From: Ascaphus truei
Taxonomy: Eukaryota; Chordata; Amphibia; Anura; Ascaphidae
Direction: 5' to 3'
Assembly: GCA_036426205.1 (NCBI GenBank)
Contig: CM071568.1
Location: 122,905,149 to 122,969,148 of the forward strand
Length of the DNA stretch: 64,000 nt
The position numbers and the translations under genes are program-made. Under the pieces are notes generated by a model, which saw only the letters and a list, made by a program, of their open reading frames with translations, was not told the DNA's origin and made no database searches. Numbering within the stretch: the stretch's first letter is position 1; each line of letters begins with the position of its first letter. Of this stretch, positions 34,716 to 47,098 are shown in pieces.

Positions 34716-36499
34716 TACTATGTACTATGAATAAAAATGAATAGCCCATGACATGCAAAGCATGTCCAGTATATTGAACACATTATCTATGAATTGCCAA
34801 GTAGACCTACTGTTTCAAAAGGTGTCCCAACCCCCCTTTATTTTAAATATATATTTTACTAGAAAAAGAATACATTGAGAGTTCTCACTCCTTTTCAAGT
34901 ATGTCCTGAGTAACCCCTTCTCCCAAACTAACATTAACACTCCTGAAGAAGCACATAACAGCCAGGGTCCCAATATTAAAAAAGGAGCAAAGATTTGGGA
35001 TTACCTGATCAAAAAACAGAAACTAAATCGTAATTAAAAAAATTGACATTATTGAGCAGTCCCATTCATAGTATCTTCTGATTCCGTTCACATCATAGGG
35101 GCCTTCCTGCGACCACAGGATTGCTACACTAAGCTGTCACATGGTTGAAATCCGGAAGATCAGTGTCAACGGCACGCAAACAGGCTAAAGAAAATGAATT
35201 ATAATTAAAGCAAACATCTGCCTGTTTCGTATATATTTTTTAATACACTTTCCTTCCCTCAGGGCACTTAGGAAAAAAAGGGCAGCACTTGTCAATCAAG
35301 TGTTTCCTCCCCCAGTAGCCCCAAATCCTAGGCAAAACTAAGAGAAGAGGGTAAGGGATAACACTATCTACTCAATAAGGTCCTTACTCAACATACCGAC
35401 ATCAACAAAACAGGAGAAATGGACAAATCAAACGCATCCCCGATTTCAGCTTACTATTTCAAATGCTCACAATGTATTTATAAATACTTTAAGATCTTTC
35501 TTCATTTTATGAAAACCAAATAGAAACAGGCAGCAGATACACAGATTTACCCTCTTAAATAGGTCACTGCAACTGGTTCATTGTTCTCCTTGAAGGTACT
35601 GAACCTTTACAGGGGCTTTGGCGGCACTAGTGTCACTATCCACATGGTGCAGCTGGTACCTGGATGGCAGAAATGGAAGTGGAGGAGGCCCCTAGAAAAC
35701 CAGGGCCTGTGTCGTAACTGGTACGTCAGAAGGTTAAGAGTGAAACATTGCTGAAGGTCTTTATAGGTCTGCACTAAAGAACAGGTCATACTTCTCATGC
35801 AATTACCATAACAGGTGATAAGATCGGAGGAGGAGGAAGAGCATGTGGTTTTTTTAAATTAAATGAAAGAGTGAAGGTTAGAAATATATACAACTCAAAT
35901 ACCAGAGACTTCCTATGTGGTAGCACAAGTAATAATAATAATAAAAAAAACAAAGTTGTTCTTGGACAGCAGATGTTTTTTCCTTATGCAATATGTGCTT
36001 CGGTTAGCACTTTCACCCTATACTGTGAAGCACCGCTTTTAAAATTGTTCCACTGGAAAATATTCAACATTCACCACTGGCTTTACTCAGACATAAATAG
36101 AGACACCACTTCAGGCCTCAAAACACTATTTGCAGAAATGTCAACTTTCAGGGACTCAAGCAAGTTAAACTCTAAAATACTGAAACCCTATTAAAATAAT
36201 AATAATAATAATAATAAATAACACCTATATATGGCTACTGTAAATTAATGACATGGTTCACAGATTCACTACATTCTGAACTACTACAACCCCTTTGCAA
36301 CATCCAGTGCTTGTACATGCCATATATTCCTCTCTGCTAATGTAGGGTTGCATTCAGATTACTGTAAGTCAGGGAGATCCGTCAGGTTTGCACCTGCCAA
36401 CTAACTGCAGCTCAGCAGTGTGCAAAGTGCTACATTTCCCACCTTTTCTGTACTTGTACTACTCATAAGTCATTATTTCTGCAGCATGAAGTTTTTTTA
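34716..36499. other. Unassigned intronic DNA with a repeat fragment
   Basis: At about 34838-34915 a fragment reading acattgagagttctcactcc then ttttcaagtatgtcctg is related to 20063-20140. An (aat)n run is at 36194-36218. No gene recognised. Confidence 0.4.
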
Positions 36500-36730
36500 A
36501 TTGGTGACACATGGTGTGCTCATTTGCATGTCATTACCCAGAATCCATGGCTGCAGTGAAATCACTGTATGCTAGGAGATAATGGGGATAGGCAGGGTTG
36601 CAGACCTGTCTGAGACATATGAATGTGTTCACACGTGATATTTATTTGCTGTGCACTGTTAGGTGGAGGGTTTGTCCATTTTTTTAACCCACTATACTTT
36701 ATTTAATGTGTGGTTAAATACGATTAGAAC
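36500..36730 (+). repeat. Repeat family C, uninterrupted single arm
   Basis: Sequence from catttgcatgtcattaccca through cagggttgcagacctgtctg to gtggagggtttgtcc. The same string recurs at 43430-43945 (interrupted by a MITE), inverted at 43990-44190, and in part inverted at 62200-62320. This copy shows the state before the MITE entered the 43-kb copy. Type unknown. Confidence 0.8.
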
Positions 36731-38399
36731 ACTTTTATGCTTTTCCAATTTGCTCAACTAGACATCACATGAACTCACTGGGATTTTGTATATTTTGGGA
36801 AGGTCCCTCTGGGAGCAAGAGAGTAATATGCCTAGGTAAGGGAGTCGTGCTTCTTTTAGTGTTGATAAAGAATGTTCTGAAACTCTAAAACAATGCCAAT
36901 GCATGTTATTCAACAGCAAATCACAGTTAAAAAGTGCAAATGTAGGCCTCAAAGCCTACCTCAGAAAAGCACAACATATTTCCGGTACACACCAGTTCAG
37001 TTTGAGACTTGTGTCCCCGCACACACAGAATAAAGAAGCAGCGCCAGTTGAAGCAAATGTAGCCGACTTGTAAAGCAGTTTAAAATTAAAATCATACTGG
37101 CAGCCATTTTGTAGGAATACCTGTCAAAATAATGACATCAATATGTCTCACATGATCACATTGAGATTACTAAATCTCACAGTGCAGTATATGATCAGGG
37201 AGAAAAGTGAAAGCAAAAAGCAGTTTGGAAAAATAAAAATAAAAAACAAAAATAAAGCAGTGGCGCTATAAATAGTGAGACCGGGGGCTTAAGGGTGCAA
37301 ACATCAAAGGTTCTTGAAAAGTAGGACTAATTATTTTGTGCATGATCTGTCCTGCGACTGCTATCTAACACAGTAATCACAAAAGTCACGAGTAGTGGGA
37401 ATTATAGTGCTGGGGAGGGCGACAGCAAGGGTTACAAGCTGTCATTGTTTTGCAAATTCCAGTGGTTTTAAAAGATTATAAAGTTTGCCAACATTGTGGG
37501 CCACTTCAGTATTTGGAGGAAACTCCTACCAAAATACAGTCTTCCGTGTGTATTCGTATTGAATGGTAGGTCACCACCTGATCAGGGATTTGCAGAGGCA
37601 TCAAGAGGGTGAAGGTATAATAAATTTACATTGCGATCATTCAAAATATTTATATATAAATTAAAAATGTTTTTTATTTTTTTATTTTTTAAAAGACCAT
37701 ATGCAATCTCCATTAACTAGAGCAGTACTCCATGCACGTTGTCTCTCCTTTGATCAATGTTCTTTGCGTCCGTTGTGCTCTGCTTTCCCCCCGGGGAGCG
37801 GTTATGGAGGGAGTTATGGGAGGAGCCCGTCAGCACAATGTTACAATGAGAGCATTTGCATATATAAAACGCATGCAGCTTTCCTCTTTGCATCGGTTAC
37901 ATTTGCCATGTTTCAGGAACGTTAATATCTGCTCCTACGATCTGGCTCAAACAAGATCACCAAGTTATGTGCATATTAATTATTCCAGTGCTTATTGACA
38001 AAGTTTTTGCTACGCACAATAGACAAAATTAGGTCACCTAATAATTCCTACATAATGTTCAATGTCCATGCCCCAATTCACTTTAGAAAAGTATAGGTTT
38101 TTTTTCTACCTTAAATTGTGATGGAGATTCAATGTCCAACTCATTTATAAGACTATGGTTTAGAAATGTCTCGATGTTTTCAATTGAAAAAAATATTTAT
38201 GAAAACACAGAAAATTAAAATACTTTTATAAATATACAACGCTCGGTCCTCTCTAACCTCACATGGGTCACAAAGTGGTAATGCATTTATAATCCTAAAG
38301 ACCTGCTCTTTTTCTGGATAAAAAATAAATAAATGTGGTCCAAAGGCCATACGTTTACGTTAAAGACATTTCCAGGGTGCCATGGCAAAATGGAAGGAA
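36731..38399. other. Unassigned intronic DNA
   Basis: No gene recognised. At 37854-37870 an octamer-like atttgcat overlaps a tatataaaa box, downstream of GC-rich sequence; it might be a chance promoter-like word. Otherwise AT-rich. Confidence 0.4.
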
Positions 38400-40235
38400 G
38401 CAACTACCATTGTGACATAACGCTTGTTGAAATGCTATAAAAAGGGCATTCTCCTCATCTCCCTCTACCACTTGCCCTCTTGACCCCATTCCCTCCCATC
38501 TCCTCAGACCTCTTGCTCCTATACCAATCCCTACACTCATTAGGGACATATTTTCAACTCCTCCCTTTACTCTGGTACCTTTTCCACCTCCTTCAAGCAT
38601 GCAACAGTTCTAACCGTACTCAAAAACAACAAGCTTGACCCTACCTGTCTCTCTAATGATAACCCTGTCTCCTTCCTGCTTTTCGCCTCTAAACACCTTC
38701 CTTGTGTTCTCTCACTTGCTCCATTTTCTCACCACCAACTCTCTCCTAGACCTTCTACAATCTGTCTTTGGCACGGCTCACTCCACCTAAACAGCCCTCA
38801 CCAAAATAACTAATGACCTCCATGCTGCAAAAGACAGGAGGTCATTATACTTTGCTCATATTCCTTAACCTCTCGGCAGCTTTTGATACTGTGGACCACC
38901 CTCTTCTTCACATTCTCCATAATCTTGGTATCCATAACAGAGCTCTACCCTGGATTTCCACGTACCTCTACCATCATACTTTCAGTGTCTTGTTTGCCAA
39001 CACCTCCTGCTCCTTTGCCGATCTCTGTAGGTGTATCCCAGGGCTCTGTCCTTCTCTCTTTACACTCTCTCTGGGTGACCTCATCACATCTCTATAGGGT
39101 TCACATATCACTTCTATGCTGATGACACCCACATTTACCTTTCAACTTCTGACCTTACACCTCCTGTACAGACCAGTCTCCGAATGTCTCTCCGCTATAT
39201 CAACCTGAATGGCCCACCACTGACAAACTTAACATGTCAAAGATGGAGCTCCTCATACTTCTTCCCAAGACTGGCCTTACTGCCCCCTTCTACATTACTG
39301 TTGGCAGTATATCATACACCCAGTATCCCAAGCATGCTACCTAGGGGTCACATTTGACTCTTCCCTCACATTTTCTTCTCACATTCACAAGGAAGCTAAA
39401 ACCGGTAATTTTTTCCTCTGTAACATTGCAAAGACATGCCCTTCGCTCTGTCCCTCAACTGCTAAAACTCTAATGCAGGCCCTCATTCTCTCTCGTCTCG
39501 ACCATTGTAACCTTCTACTGTCCGGCCTTCCTGTCTCTCATCTGTGTCCCCTACAATGTAGCCTAAATGCTGCTGCTAGAATCACTTTATTCTCTCCTAA
39601 ATCGGTCTCCGTGTCTCTCCTGCTGAAATCCCTCTCCTGGTTTCCTATTAAACTCTGCATCACTTACAAAATTCTCCTCCTCACTTTTAATGCGATACAC
39701 TCTTCAGCCCCTCCTTACATCTCAGCCCTAATTTCTTGCTATACACCTGCCAGACTCTTGACATTCTTGAGCAGAACGCTTTCACCTACCCCTCTTTTTT
39801 TTTTTTTTTTTTTTTAGCCCTCTCCTGCCTAAAACCTCTCACACTTACTGCCCCACACCTCTGGAATGCACCTCTCCTCAATATGCGACTGACATCCTCT
39901 CTACACCTTTAGGACCTTTCTTAAAACACCCCTCTTTGACGAAGCATATGGGTAGCTCCGCTGGCTGATACGATACAATGATACTATACAATGATACTAC
40001 ACATCTCAGATGCACTGACCGTGGCCCCTTGCAGACGCACTTACCATAACACCCTCCTACTGTCTCTAAGTTTTCCCTAATTACCACTTTGATTGTAAGC
40101 TCTTCAAGGCAGGGAATTACTCTCCTAATGTTACTGTTATGTCTGAAGCGCTTATTCCCATTATGTGTTATATTATTATGTCACGTGTATTACTGCTGTG
40201 ACACGCTATTTACCTGCATGGTGCTATAGACATAT
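38400..40235 (+). pseudogene. L2-like LINE, RT domain to 3' end, degraded
   Basis: Frames in order: ITNDLHAAK, LLIFLNLSAAFDTVDHPLL (RT motif with the catalytic aspartate replaced in F-L-N-L), CIPGLCPSLFTLSLGDLITS, then shifted SHFYADDTHIYLS with an intact YADD-type box, MQALILSRLDHCNLLLSGLP, LNAAARITLF, LLKSLSWFPIKLCITYKILL and FNAIHSSAPPYI. A T-run at about 39790-39814 interrupts. The 3' UTR has gattgtaagctcttcaaggc, an L2 signature, and ends near 40235 before a tacata tract. Not functional. Confidence 0.85.
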
Positions 40236-43200
40236 ACTCATATACACATACTTACATACATACATACACACTGCAATGGACAGCACTCAAATTCTGCACT
40301 ATGCTTTGCCGCTGATCTTTTGCTAGTGGGAAGTGCCAGGTGAAGGCTGCGGTGATCCCTGAACTGTTTTTTTAATTCTTCACCAAAACTAAATTAATAA
40401 GAAGGACCTTTCCTTAAAAGCTGGGTGAGGTATCTGAAGAGTCAGTCTTGTGTTGTTCTCATAAAAAATTATATCAACGGTGCAAGTAGTGAGACTGGAA
40501 ACAGCCGTTCTATTAATTAGTGCAAACATGCATTCCAGTGACCCAGTGTCAGCAGGGGAGCTTACACAGTATAATTAACTGTGAGGAGCTGACCTCTGGG
40601 TCACGACCTTCTAGGTCTGCTATACTGGCACCAAATTCGCCATCCCCCACCCCCATCCCCCCCACCTGATGATTTAAAAAAAAAAAAGGAACTGAAAAAG
40701 TATTATTTTTTGGCAGGGGAGGCCTAAGCGAGCAGAACACATTTTAAACCTAAAATGGTTCATACGTCTTGCTTACAATTGGGGAGGGGGGGGGGGGGGG
40801 GAAGGTTTACATTTCTAAAAAGCATGCAAGAATAAAAAAAAAAAAAAAGAAGAAATTTGGCAACCTGTAAAAATTGTTCAATGGGTTTTTCCCAGTGAGG
40901 AAGCGAAAGGTGAAGCTGTTTCTTGACCTGTGAATGTTTTGTAACAGATAAAACCTGGGGCAACACATTCAACACTGGAGAACACAAACATGTCAAGTGT
41001 CACCGATCTCATTCACATCCAAATCTTTCAATTCGCTGACATCTAGGACAGCATTTAGTGAACCAAAATTCACTTACGGGGAGGTGGGGGGGGGGGGGGG
41101 GGGTTTGTTTTTAATCCCATTGCCAGTGCTCTCTTTATCTCTCAGATGGTGATAAGGCCACCACCACAGGAAGAAAACAGCTCACATCAAAGACTGGTTA
41201 CAATTTGGGGGGGAGGGAGGAGAAACAATGAATTCAGATGGCTAGAAAATGTACTTTTTCTGTTGATGCACAAAGAATCTATCCTGTAGTAAAGTTTGTC
41301 TGTTGAAGACTTCAGATAACCAATATCTGTGGCTGTATTGTTTTGGGCTTTTATTCAGAATTCATGCCACAGCTATGAAGGCGCATGGCATGCACTGCGG
41401 GGCAAAGAGTTGCAAACACCACTTGGAGCCAATAGGTTTCATAAGAGCTGGTGCGTTCCCTCACCGACCTTACTACAGGAAATGGAACCCGGAGAAACAA
41501 AATGGCCTCCTCTTCCCTTGCGGATTAGAACTCTCCGCAATGATAATCAATAGATCATGTAGCTTTAACTTAGGTTAGTGGGAAATTGTAGGCAAAAAGT
41601 TTTAATTAACGAAAAAATAAATCACCGTAGCTTAGGTGTGTTAAGGTATGTTACAAGATATGGCAGTGGCATGTGGGCTTAAAAAAAACAAAAAAACAAA
41701 AAAACAGGGAAGCTATAATTCATATTAGCGGTTTTCAAAGAGGTATTATTAAAAAATATATATATTTTTTTTTAAATAAGAGGTAGGTTATAAAAAAAAA
41801 TATGGAGAGGTTGCCGCATTAATACAATAAATTGGTCATTCAGAAAGTGTAATTGTAGGCATGTCAATAAAGCTATATTTTTTTTAAAAATTATAATAAT
41901 AAAAAAAATCAAGAGTGACTCCACATGGCATAGCAGTGCCCCTAAAGTAAGAACAACCCCGTGAGGTCTGAAATATTGTATAATTTGTCCAATAAAAGGT
42001 GTCCTAGTAGGCCTACCTTTATTCTTTCTTTTCACATGACTCATGACTGAGACTTGTCAGACCTGAATACACTGATAAAGCTACCCGGAGCTCTGCCTGC
42101 CACGTTCTGTGAACTCGCACTGATCTGAGCCTTCCTGCCCAGCTGCTGGTAATATGCAGCCTGCTCCATGAGCAACACGTGGGAAGAGAGATCTCAGCTC
42201 GTACTGAAACAAGTCAACAGCAGACGAAAACAACCAGCAGGGCCTGACAAGCCCAGGCACGGCAATGGTGGAGAAGTTGGTAACTATACGTTTGCCCCCC
42301 ACCCCACCAACCCTCTTTCTACAAATATGCAACCAGTAGCCAAGCTATTGTCAAACAAATGTAATAAAGCAAAGTGTTTTTTTTTGTTTTTTTTAAACAG
42401 ATTTGGGCATGCCTGCTTTTATCATGTGCGAATCAGGAGACTAGGAAGAAAGATGATGGACCAGTTGAATTGGTCGTAAGGGCCTCTGGACAGAAAAGAG
42501 TATGTGCCAATCGTGTGTTTTCTTTAAACGTCTCCCACCCAGTCCTTATCAGAGAGCTAACACAGTTGTGGGGAGGTTAAGAGAGGGGTTACTGGCTGTA
42601 AAAACACTCGCTGATCACACAGCGAGATCACACAAAATGGCTAACCTATACAAATCCATTAAAAATAGGTATAGCTGTCAGATTTGGGTACAAAGGGCAT
42701 CCATTACCCAGATAAGACCACTTAAAACAGGTCACTGGAACTGGTTAACTTTGGTCCTAGGAGGGGTGGTCACTCTTTTCTGCTAAAGGTGCCTTCACTG
42801 TTACAAACATATGTTAATCGCTCTTATTAACTCTTGTTTATTGTACATCTAATCTTCTTGTATATTATATACAGTACATATTACGTACAGCATGCAGGGA
42901 TTACTAGCGGAACAAGTAGGTTGTGAAACAGATTGAGTTCTCGCTCACGGGCACTGCGGACATATGCTTCGTTTCTCTTCCACCATGCTATACATGTAGC
43001 TAGCTATAAAAACAAAAAGCTAGCAAACTACAATGAAATATAGAGGGGGGAAAAAACACTTAGGCTGCATGTGTCCTAAATGCGTGTCTACAGAAAATGC
43101 AAAATATGATTCCCAACACCCAGAATATATTCAGCACATTTGAGCCCTTATATCTGCCTGTGAGTTTCAGGCACCTCTTTTTTTTCCTTCATTGGATCGA

Positions 43201-43429
43201 CACGAGTATTAGGATAAAAATCAAAGCGTGACAAAACTTAAAGGAAAAAAACCACATTGCGACATGTATAATATTAGGGTGGGCCCAAAACAGACGACAA
43301 GTTTGTTAACCTTTGTTCCCGGGACAAAAAAGTTACTGCATTTTGAAGAACTTTCAGCCCATCCAAAATCTTAAGACTTTATGAGAACCACCCAGGGTAA
43401 AAATATACAATCCTATTTTTAGATTTCAG
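40236..43429. other. Unassigned intronic DNA
   Basis: Poly-G runs at about 40783-40801 and 41086-41103, several A/T tracts, no supported exon. Two stretches are less AT-rich: 41370-41570 and 42080-42290. The second has an open minus-strand frame with MEQAAYYQQLGRKAQ that lacks recognisable homology. No element ends were found. Confidence 0.4.
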
Positions 43430-44190
43430 TATATGATTGCACGTCATTACCCAGAATCCCAGGCTGCAGTGGAAGCAATGCATGCTAGGAAGTTTTTGGG
43501 AAAGGCAGGGTTGCAGATCTGTCTTAGGCTGGAGCCATCGTGCCTTCGCCCGCTTGGAGACGTACGAAGGCTGGGAAGTAAGCGGGTGCTTTACCTGGCC
43601 ATGGGGGACGGGCTGTGGGGGGCGACCCTGGGGGCGGCACGGAGCTGGCTCGCCCTCATCGGGTGAACCACTCACGTGACCGGCCTGTCGTGCCAAGAAA
43701 TCAGTTTCAACTGATTTCTTGCGCAAAGCGCGCCCCCTCCCTCTTCCGCCCGCGACCACTGCCTTAAGTCAGTGTGATCACTCAGCGTCCGCACGGCCTG
43801 CGGCACCATGGCCCCAGCCTTAGACATGTGAATGTGCACGCAAGTGATTTTTTTATTTTCTGTACCCTGTACAGTGGAGGGTTTTTGTCACTATTTTATG
43901 CACCATCATTTTCTGTGTTCGAATATAATATTACAAAGAGTCAATTTCTTAAACTTTAAAACCAGACATTAAAAAAAGTTATGGTGCGTTTATTAAAAAA
44001 AAAAAAAAAAAGTGTGACACAAACCCTTCACCGTACAGTGTGCAGCAAATATAAATACCACCTGTCTCAGACAGGTCTGCAACCCTGCCTATCCCCATTA
44101 TCTGTTAGCATACAGTACTTCTACTGCAGCTAGGGATTCTGGGTAATGACATGTAAATGAGCACACAGTGCGTCACTCTTTACTTATCCA
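43430..44190. repeat. Repeat family C, fold-back arrangement
   Basis: Left arm 43430-43945, split by a MITE at 43527-43819, and right arm about 44020-44190 in inverted orientation. Left reads cacgtcattacccagaatcc ... cagggttgcagatctgtc ... cagtggagggttttt; the right arm mirrors it (agacaggtctgcaaccctgc, gggattctgggtaatgacat). The two arms could fold into a long hairpin. Confidence 0.78.
43527..43819. mobile_element. Harbinger-like MITE (copy 5) with a related empty site
   Basis: Left ggctggagccatcgtgcctt, right revcomp ggctggggccatggtgccgc, flanked by TTA (43524-43526, 43820-43822). It splits repeat family C. The uninterrupted relative at 36600-36620 has ctgtctgagacat where this copy has ctgtcTTA-element-TTAgacat, which confirms the boundaries and the 3-bp duplication. 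Interior contains cgggtgaaccactcacgtga. Confidence 0.93.
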
Positions 44191-44609
44191 TTTTAACACG
44201 GACCCCTCTATAGGAACAGAAAAATAATTTGCACAGTTTGGCTTCAGCTAGCCTTAAATCAGGTACTGGGGATATAACCTCTTTTAGCACCTGCTTTAGG
44301 GATGCTTAAATCAGCCTCCCATATACCTGTAAATGGGACCACCAGAAATGAGTGACCCGCATAGACCAACCTGTGACTGCGCTGGGATTAAAGGGAAGTT
44401 ACATTGTAATAAAAGCACACACAGAATAAACCAGAATGGGATTCAACCATAGTATTAGACAGGAATCCATTTTGAAACACAAACAGACAAATAGCCCCAT
44501 TAGGCCGAACTGTATTAAAGTTGATGTTGAATATCATGCTATTTCTTACATCAGATTTGCAGCCATATAACTTTCATAAATAACCCTTCTTGGTCTGCCT
44601 TTCTCCTGC

Positions 44610-45264
44610 TCAAAAGCAGCATTGCTACACTCCCCCTTTATTTATTTTCTTATATTTATATGTAAAGCATGTGACAATGTATATTTCTACATTCTTACCA
44701 AAGCTGGCAATCGTTTGGCGCTCCTGTTATAAATCCCGATTGTGTGCCTAAGGCTGCGCTTATAGTGCCGGCGACAGCGACATCGCGGCAAAACAAATGC
44801 ATTGCCGCCGTCGCGTGCACTTATAGTAAGCGCGACGGCTTGGTCGCGATCGCTGGAAGTCATCTCAATTTTATTTTTCCAGCAACCGCAGCCGGACGTC
44901 GCCGGCACTATAAGTGTAGCCTAACAATGGCCACCTTTCAGTTTCAATCAACACTCCAGTCAGTGTAACTCAGCAGCTACAATGTATACTTATATTACCA
45001 AGGTAACATCTATTGGTACAGTTTGCAGCACAAACGGCTGGGAATGTTGGCAACAAATTATCACAAACAGGAAAGTGTTGCAAATATCTTGCACTGCTGG
45101 GGAGGTGGCTAAACCTGCTATAGAAATCAAAGGATGCTTTAAAACTCATAAAAAATGGCACCGAGTTAGAAAAAAAAAATGGTGTCACTATTATCTAATA
45201 CAACAGAACTGATTAAAAAAAAAAAAAAAAATTAAAACACAAGATTTAACATTTTGCTGCTTTA
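44610..45264. mobile_element. Repeat family D (TTAA-type MITE), split by a Harbinger-like MITE
   Basis: Left caaaagcagcattgctacac (decayed TTAAAGCAGC), right revcomp ataaagcagcaaaatgttaa. The interior tgtaactcagcagctacaat and ctgctatagaaatcaaagga is shared with 57197-58152 and, inverted, 53317-53807. Harbinger-like copy 6 lies inside. Confidence 0.65.
44752..44921. mobile_element. Harbinger-like MITE (copy 6) with a related empty site
   Basis: 170 bp, left ggctgcgcttatagtgccgg, right revcomp ggctacacttatagtgccgg, flanked by TAA (44749-44751 and 44922-44924). The relative at 57275-57295 reads tgcctaacataatggcc without the element, where this copy reads tgccTAA-element-TAAcaatggcc. That gives an exact insertion point and 3-bp duplication. 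Confidence 0.95.
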
Positions 45265-45894
45265 TCCAAATTCTATGCTACAATTGTTGCCATTTAGCAT
45301 GTCGTTCAAAATAATAGTTACCCCGTTTACCTTTCATGGGGCAAATAAAAGCGGAGTGAAAACGTGTACTTTTGAATGCCCTTCAGAAACTAGGCTGCAG
45401 CAATATCTGCTACACAAGCAGACACCTGACAGCAGTGTGACGCAGGCACTCGTTCTGCTAGCAATCCCGTGAGTGCTGGGTGGGCCAGCAATGCGCAGCA
45501 ATGAGCTGCTGGTCCTTTTAGCATTGAAGGGCTTAGTGCAGCTGTTCAGAACCACATAGCAATACTAAGTAGCTTGCTAACCTCCCAAAACTCCTTAGTT
45601 GGACAGCATAACTGGTGGTTTAGAGTGGCTACTAGGAAAAATTAGAAAGGGTAATAGGTATTTGAGCAAGAGAGACTATAAATCCCTAAAAAGCACCAAG
45701 AACAGATTTTCCACAGGTTCCCCATTTAACCCTGTTGCTGCCTGATACATACATACATACCACAAAGCAATGCATTGCAGGCCCCTCTGCCAGATTAGGA
45801 GTTTGGGGTCTGAAGGGGCTCGTAACAAAGTACTTTCTTCAACGTCATTTCATCAATAGAGTGCAGATAGAGAAGAGAGAGAGAGACACCGTAC
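45265..45894. other. Intron sequence 3' of the PAR6 exon (minus-strand sense)
   Basis: No further coding segment recognised. It starts, in the gene's sense, with the donor GT at 45894-45893 (context caaggtacgg). A gagagaga tract is at 45873-45886. The ORFs here show no domains. Confidence 0.5.
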
Positions 45895-46117
45895 CTTGCT
45901 TTTGTATAAATACTCTGAGCAGTGGGTTTGCGCTTGAAACAGCTTTGCAGAAATTGTCATCGTTGTTGATGGGGAGGAGGTCTCCATGGACATCTGCGTA
46001 TCCAAGCATCACCTCCACGTCGGATATTTGGTGGATGTGGAGAATAAGGTTGTAGAATTCCTCAAATGTCCCAGGTTTGTAACGGTTTAAGGAGAACCTT
46101 CTGAACTCTGCCCCATA
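45895..46117 (-). CDS. pard6g: PAR6 family polarity protein, PB1-domain exon (PARD6G-like exon 2)
   Basis: PAR6 is a scaffold that binds atypical PKC through an N-terminal PB1 domain, and CDC42 and PAR3 through later parts, to set cell polarity at the cortex. This exon encodes 74 residues plus one base: [20 protein letters not shown] at the start, then the acidic OPCA core [18 protein letters not shown], ending [11 protein letters not shown]. The acceptor is ttctgtccgtag (AG at 46119-46118) after a pyrimidine-rich tract; the donor is caag then gtacgg. It starts in phase 0 and ends in phase 1, as in the three-exon vertebrate genes. The stretch [20 protein letters not shown] is nearer PARD6G than PARD6B as I remember them. 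No stop or shift, so it looks functional. Exon 1 and the PDZ exon are not in the window. Confidence 0.93.
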
Positions 46118-46435
46118 CTACGGACAGAAAAACAACACAAAGTTAGAAATGACATGGACACAAACACACGGACACAATATTAGGGAGTCAATCAGAATAT
46201 TTAGGAGCCAGCATTTTAGGCGGTGAGGGAGAGATCTGGCTATTCCTCTCCGGCTCTTTGTTACAGTATTTCTGTGACACGGTGACAACACGGCGACACA
46301 GACAGACAGGCTCCTCACCACCCACCCCCCTGGCCACACTATCTACCCGTAGAGCTTCACTTCGCTGTCTTGCACCCCTCCCACAAGGTAACTGTAGGGT
46401 CACAGTTCTAAGTGCTGCCCCGCGCGCTGGACTTA
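46118..46435. other. Intron sequence 5' of the PAR6 exon (minus-strand sense)
   Basis: Contains the 3' splice site with its pyrimidine tract (46120-46143 on the plus strand reads as purines). The 46170-46215 stretch ggagccagcattttaggcgg resembles relics at 49880-49930 and 51600-51737. No exon recognised. Confidence 0.5.
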
Positions 46436-46752
46436 GGCCGTGATTATACTAAATAATGAGTGCGGCATCGCCCGGAGTGACACCACGCAGCGCCAAAACA
46501 AATAGTACGCATCCCTGCAAAGCGCTTATACGTACTGTGACTGTCGCGTCGCTTGCTACTGCAATGCGGGCGACTGTTGAAGCGATTTCCAAATTTGTTT
46601 TCTGGTTGCGACGGCCGCATCACGTGACGCAGCCGTCCAATCAAAGAACAGATTTTAGCCTGGTCTCCCCTGCAGGCATGCACACAGAAGAATGCTCTGC
46701 AACATCACAGATGTGCGCGCACGCATTGCAGTGCATGTGTATAATCGGAGCC
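46436..46752. mobile_element. Harbinger-like MITE (copy 7), first of an abutting pair
   Basis: Left ggccgtgattatactaaata, right revcomp ggctccgattatacacatgc, flanked by TTA at 46433-46435 and 46753-46755. The second TTA is also the left flank of the next element. GC-rich with catcacgtgacgcagccgtc inside. Confidence 0.9.
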
Positions 46753-46755
46753 TTA

Positions 46756-47098
46756 GGCCAGGGCCATGGTCAAAAAGACCATGCTGAGGCGTGCTGAGCC
46801 GTGCTAAGGGGAAACATTATCCCTATCAGCGCGGCTATAGCCGGCGCTTCCGCACACTTCCGCAGGCGTGTGGAATTGCAGCTGACAGGGAAATTTAAGT
46901 TTTCTCGCTGAGGGAAGTGGAGGGCCGGTCACGTGACTGCCAAAAGCCAATGGCAGTCCGTGACGTCGGCGCCGTGACGTGGCGCGCTAGCCCCGCCTCC
47001 GCCCCCTCATGCAGGGACAAAAAAAAAACTCCTGCTTGAGCAGGAGAGCATGAGCGTCAGCGCAGCTGTGCGCTGTCAATGCTACCATGTCCGAGGCC
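46756..47098. mobile_element. Harbinger-like MITE (copy 8), second of an abutting pair
   Basis: Left ggccagggccatggtcaaaa, right revcomp ggcctcggacatggtagcat, flanked by TTA at 46753-46755 (shared) and 47099-47101. Interior includes gtcacgtgactgccaaaagc and a small hairpin at about 47030-47047. Confidence 0.9.

Noticed and set aside
37840..37880. Promoter-like octamer plus TATA box
   Set aside because: The two words overlap rather than being spaced as in snRNA or immunoglobulin promoters, and no transcript unit follows.
42081..42332. Possible minus-strand exon with MEQAAYYQQLGRKAQ-type peptide
   Set aside because: No homology recognised and no convincing paired splice sites; left as unassigned.
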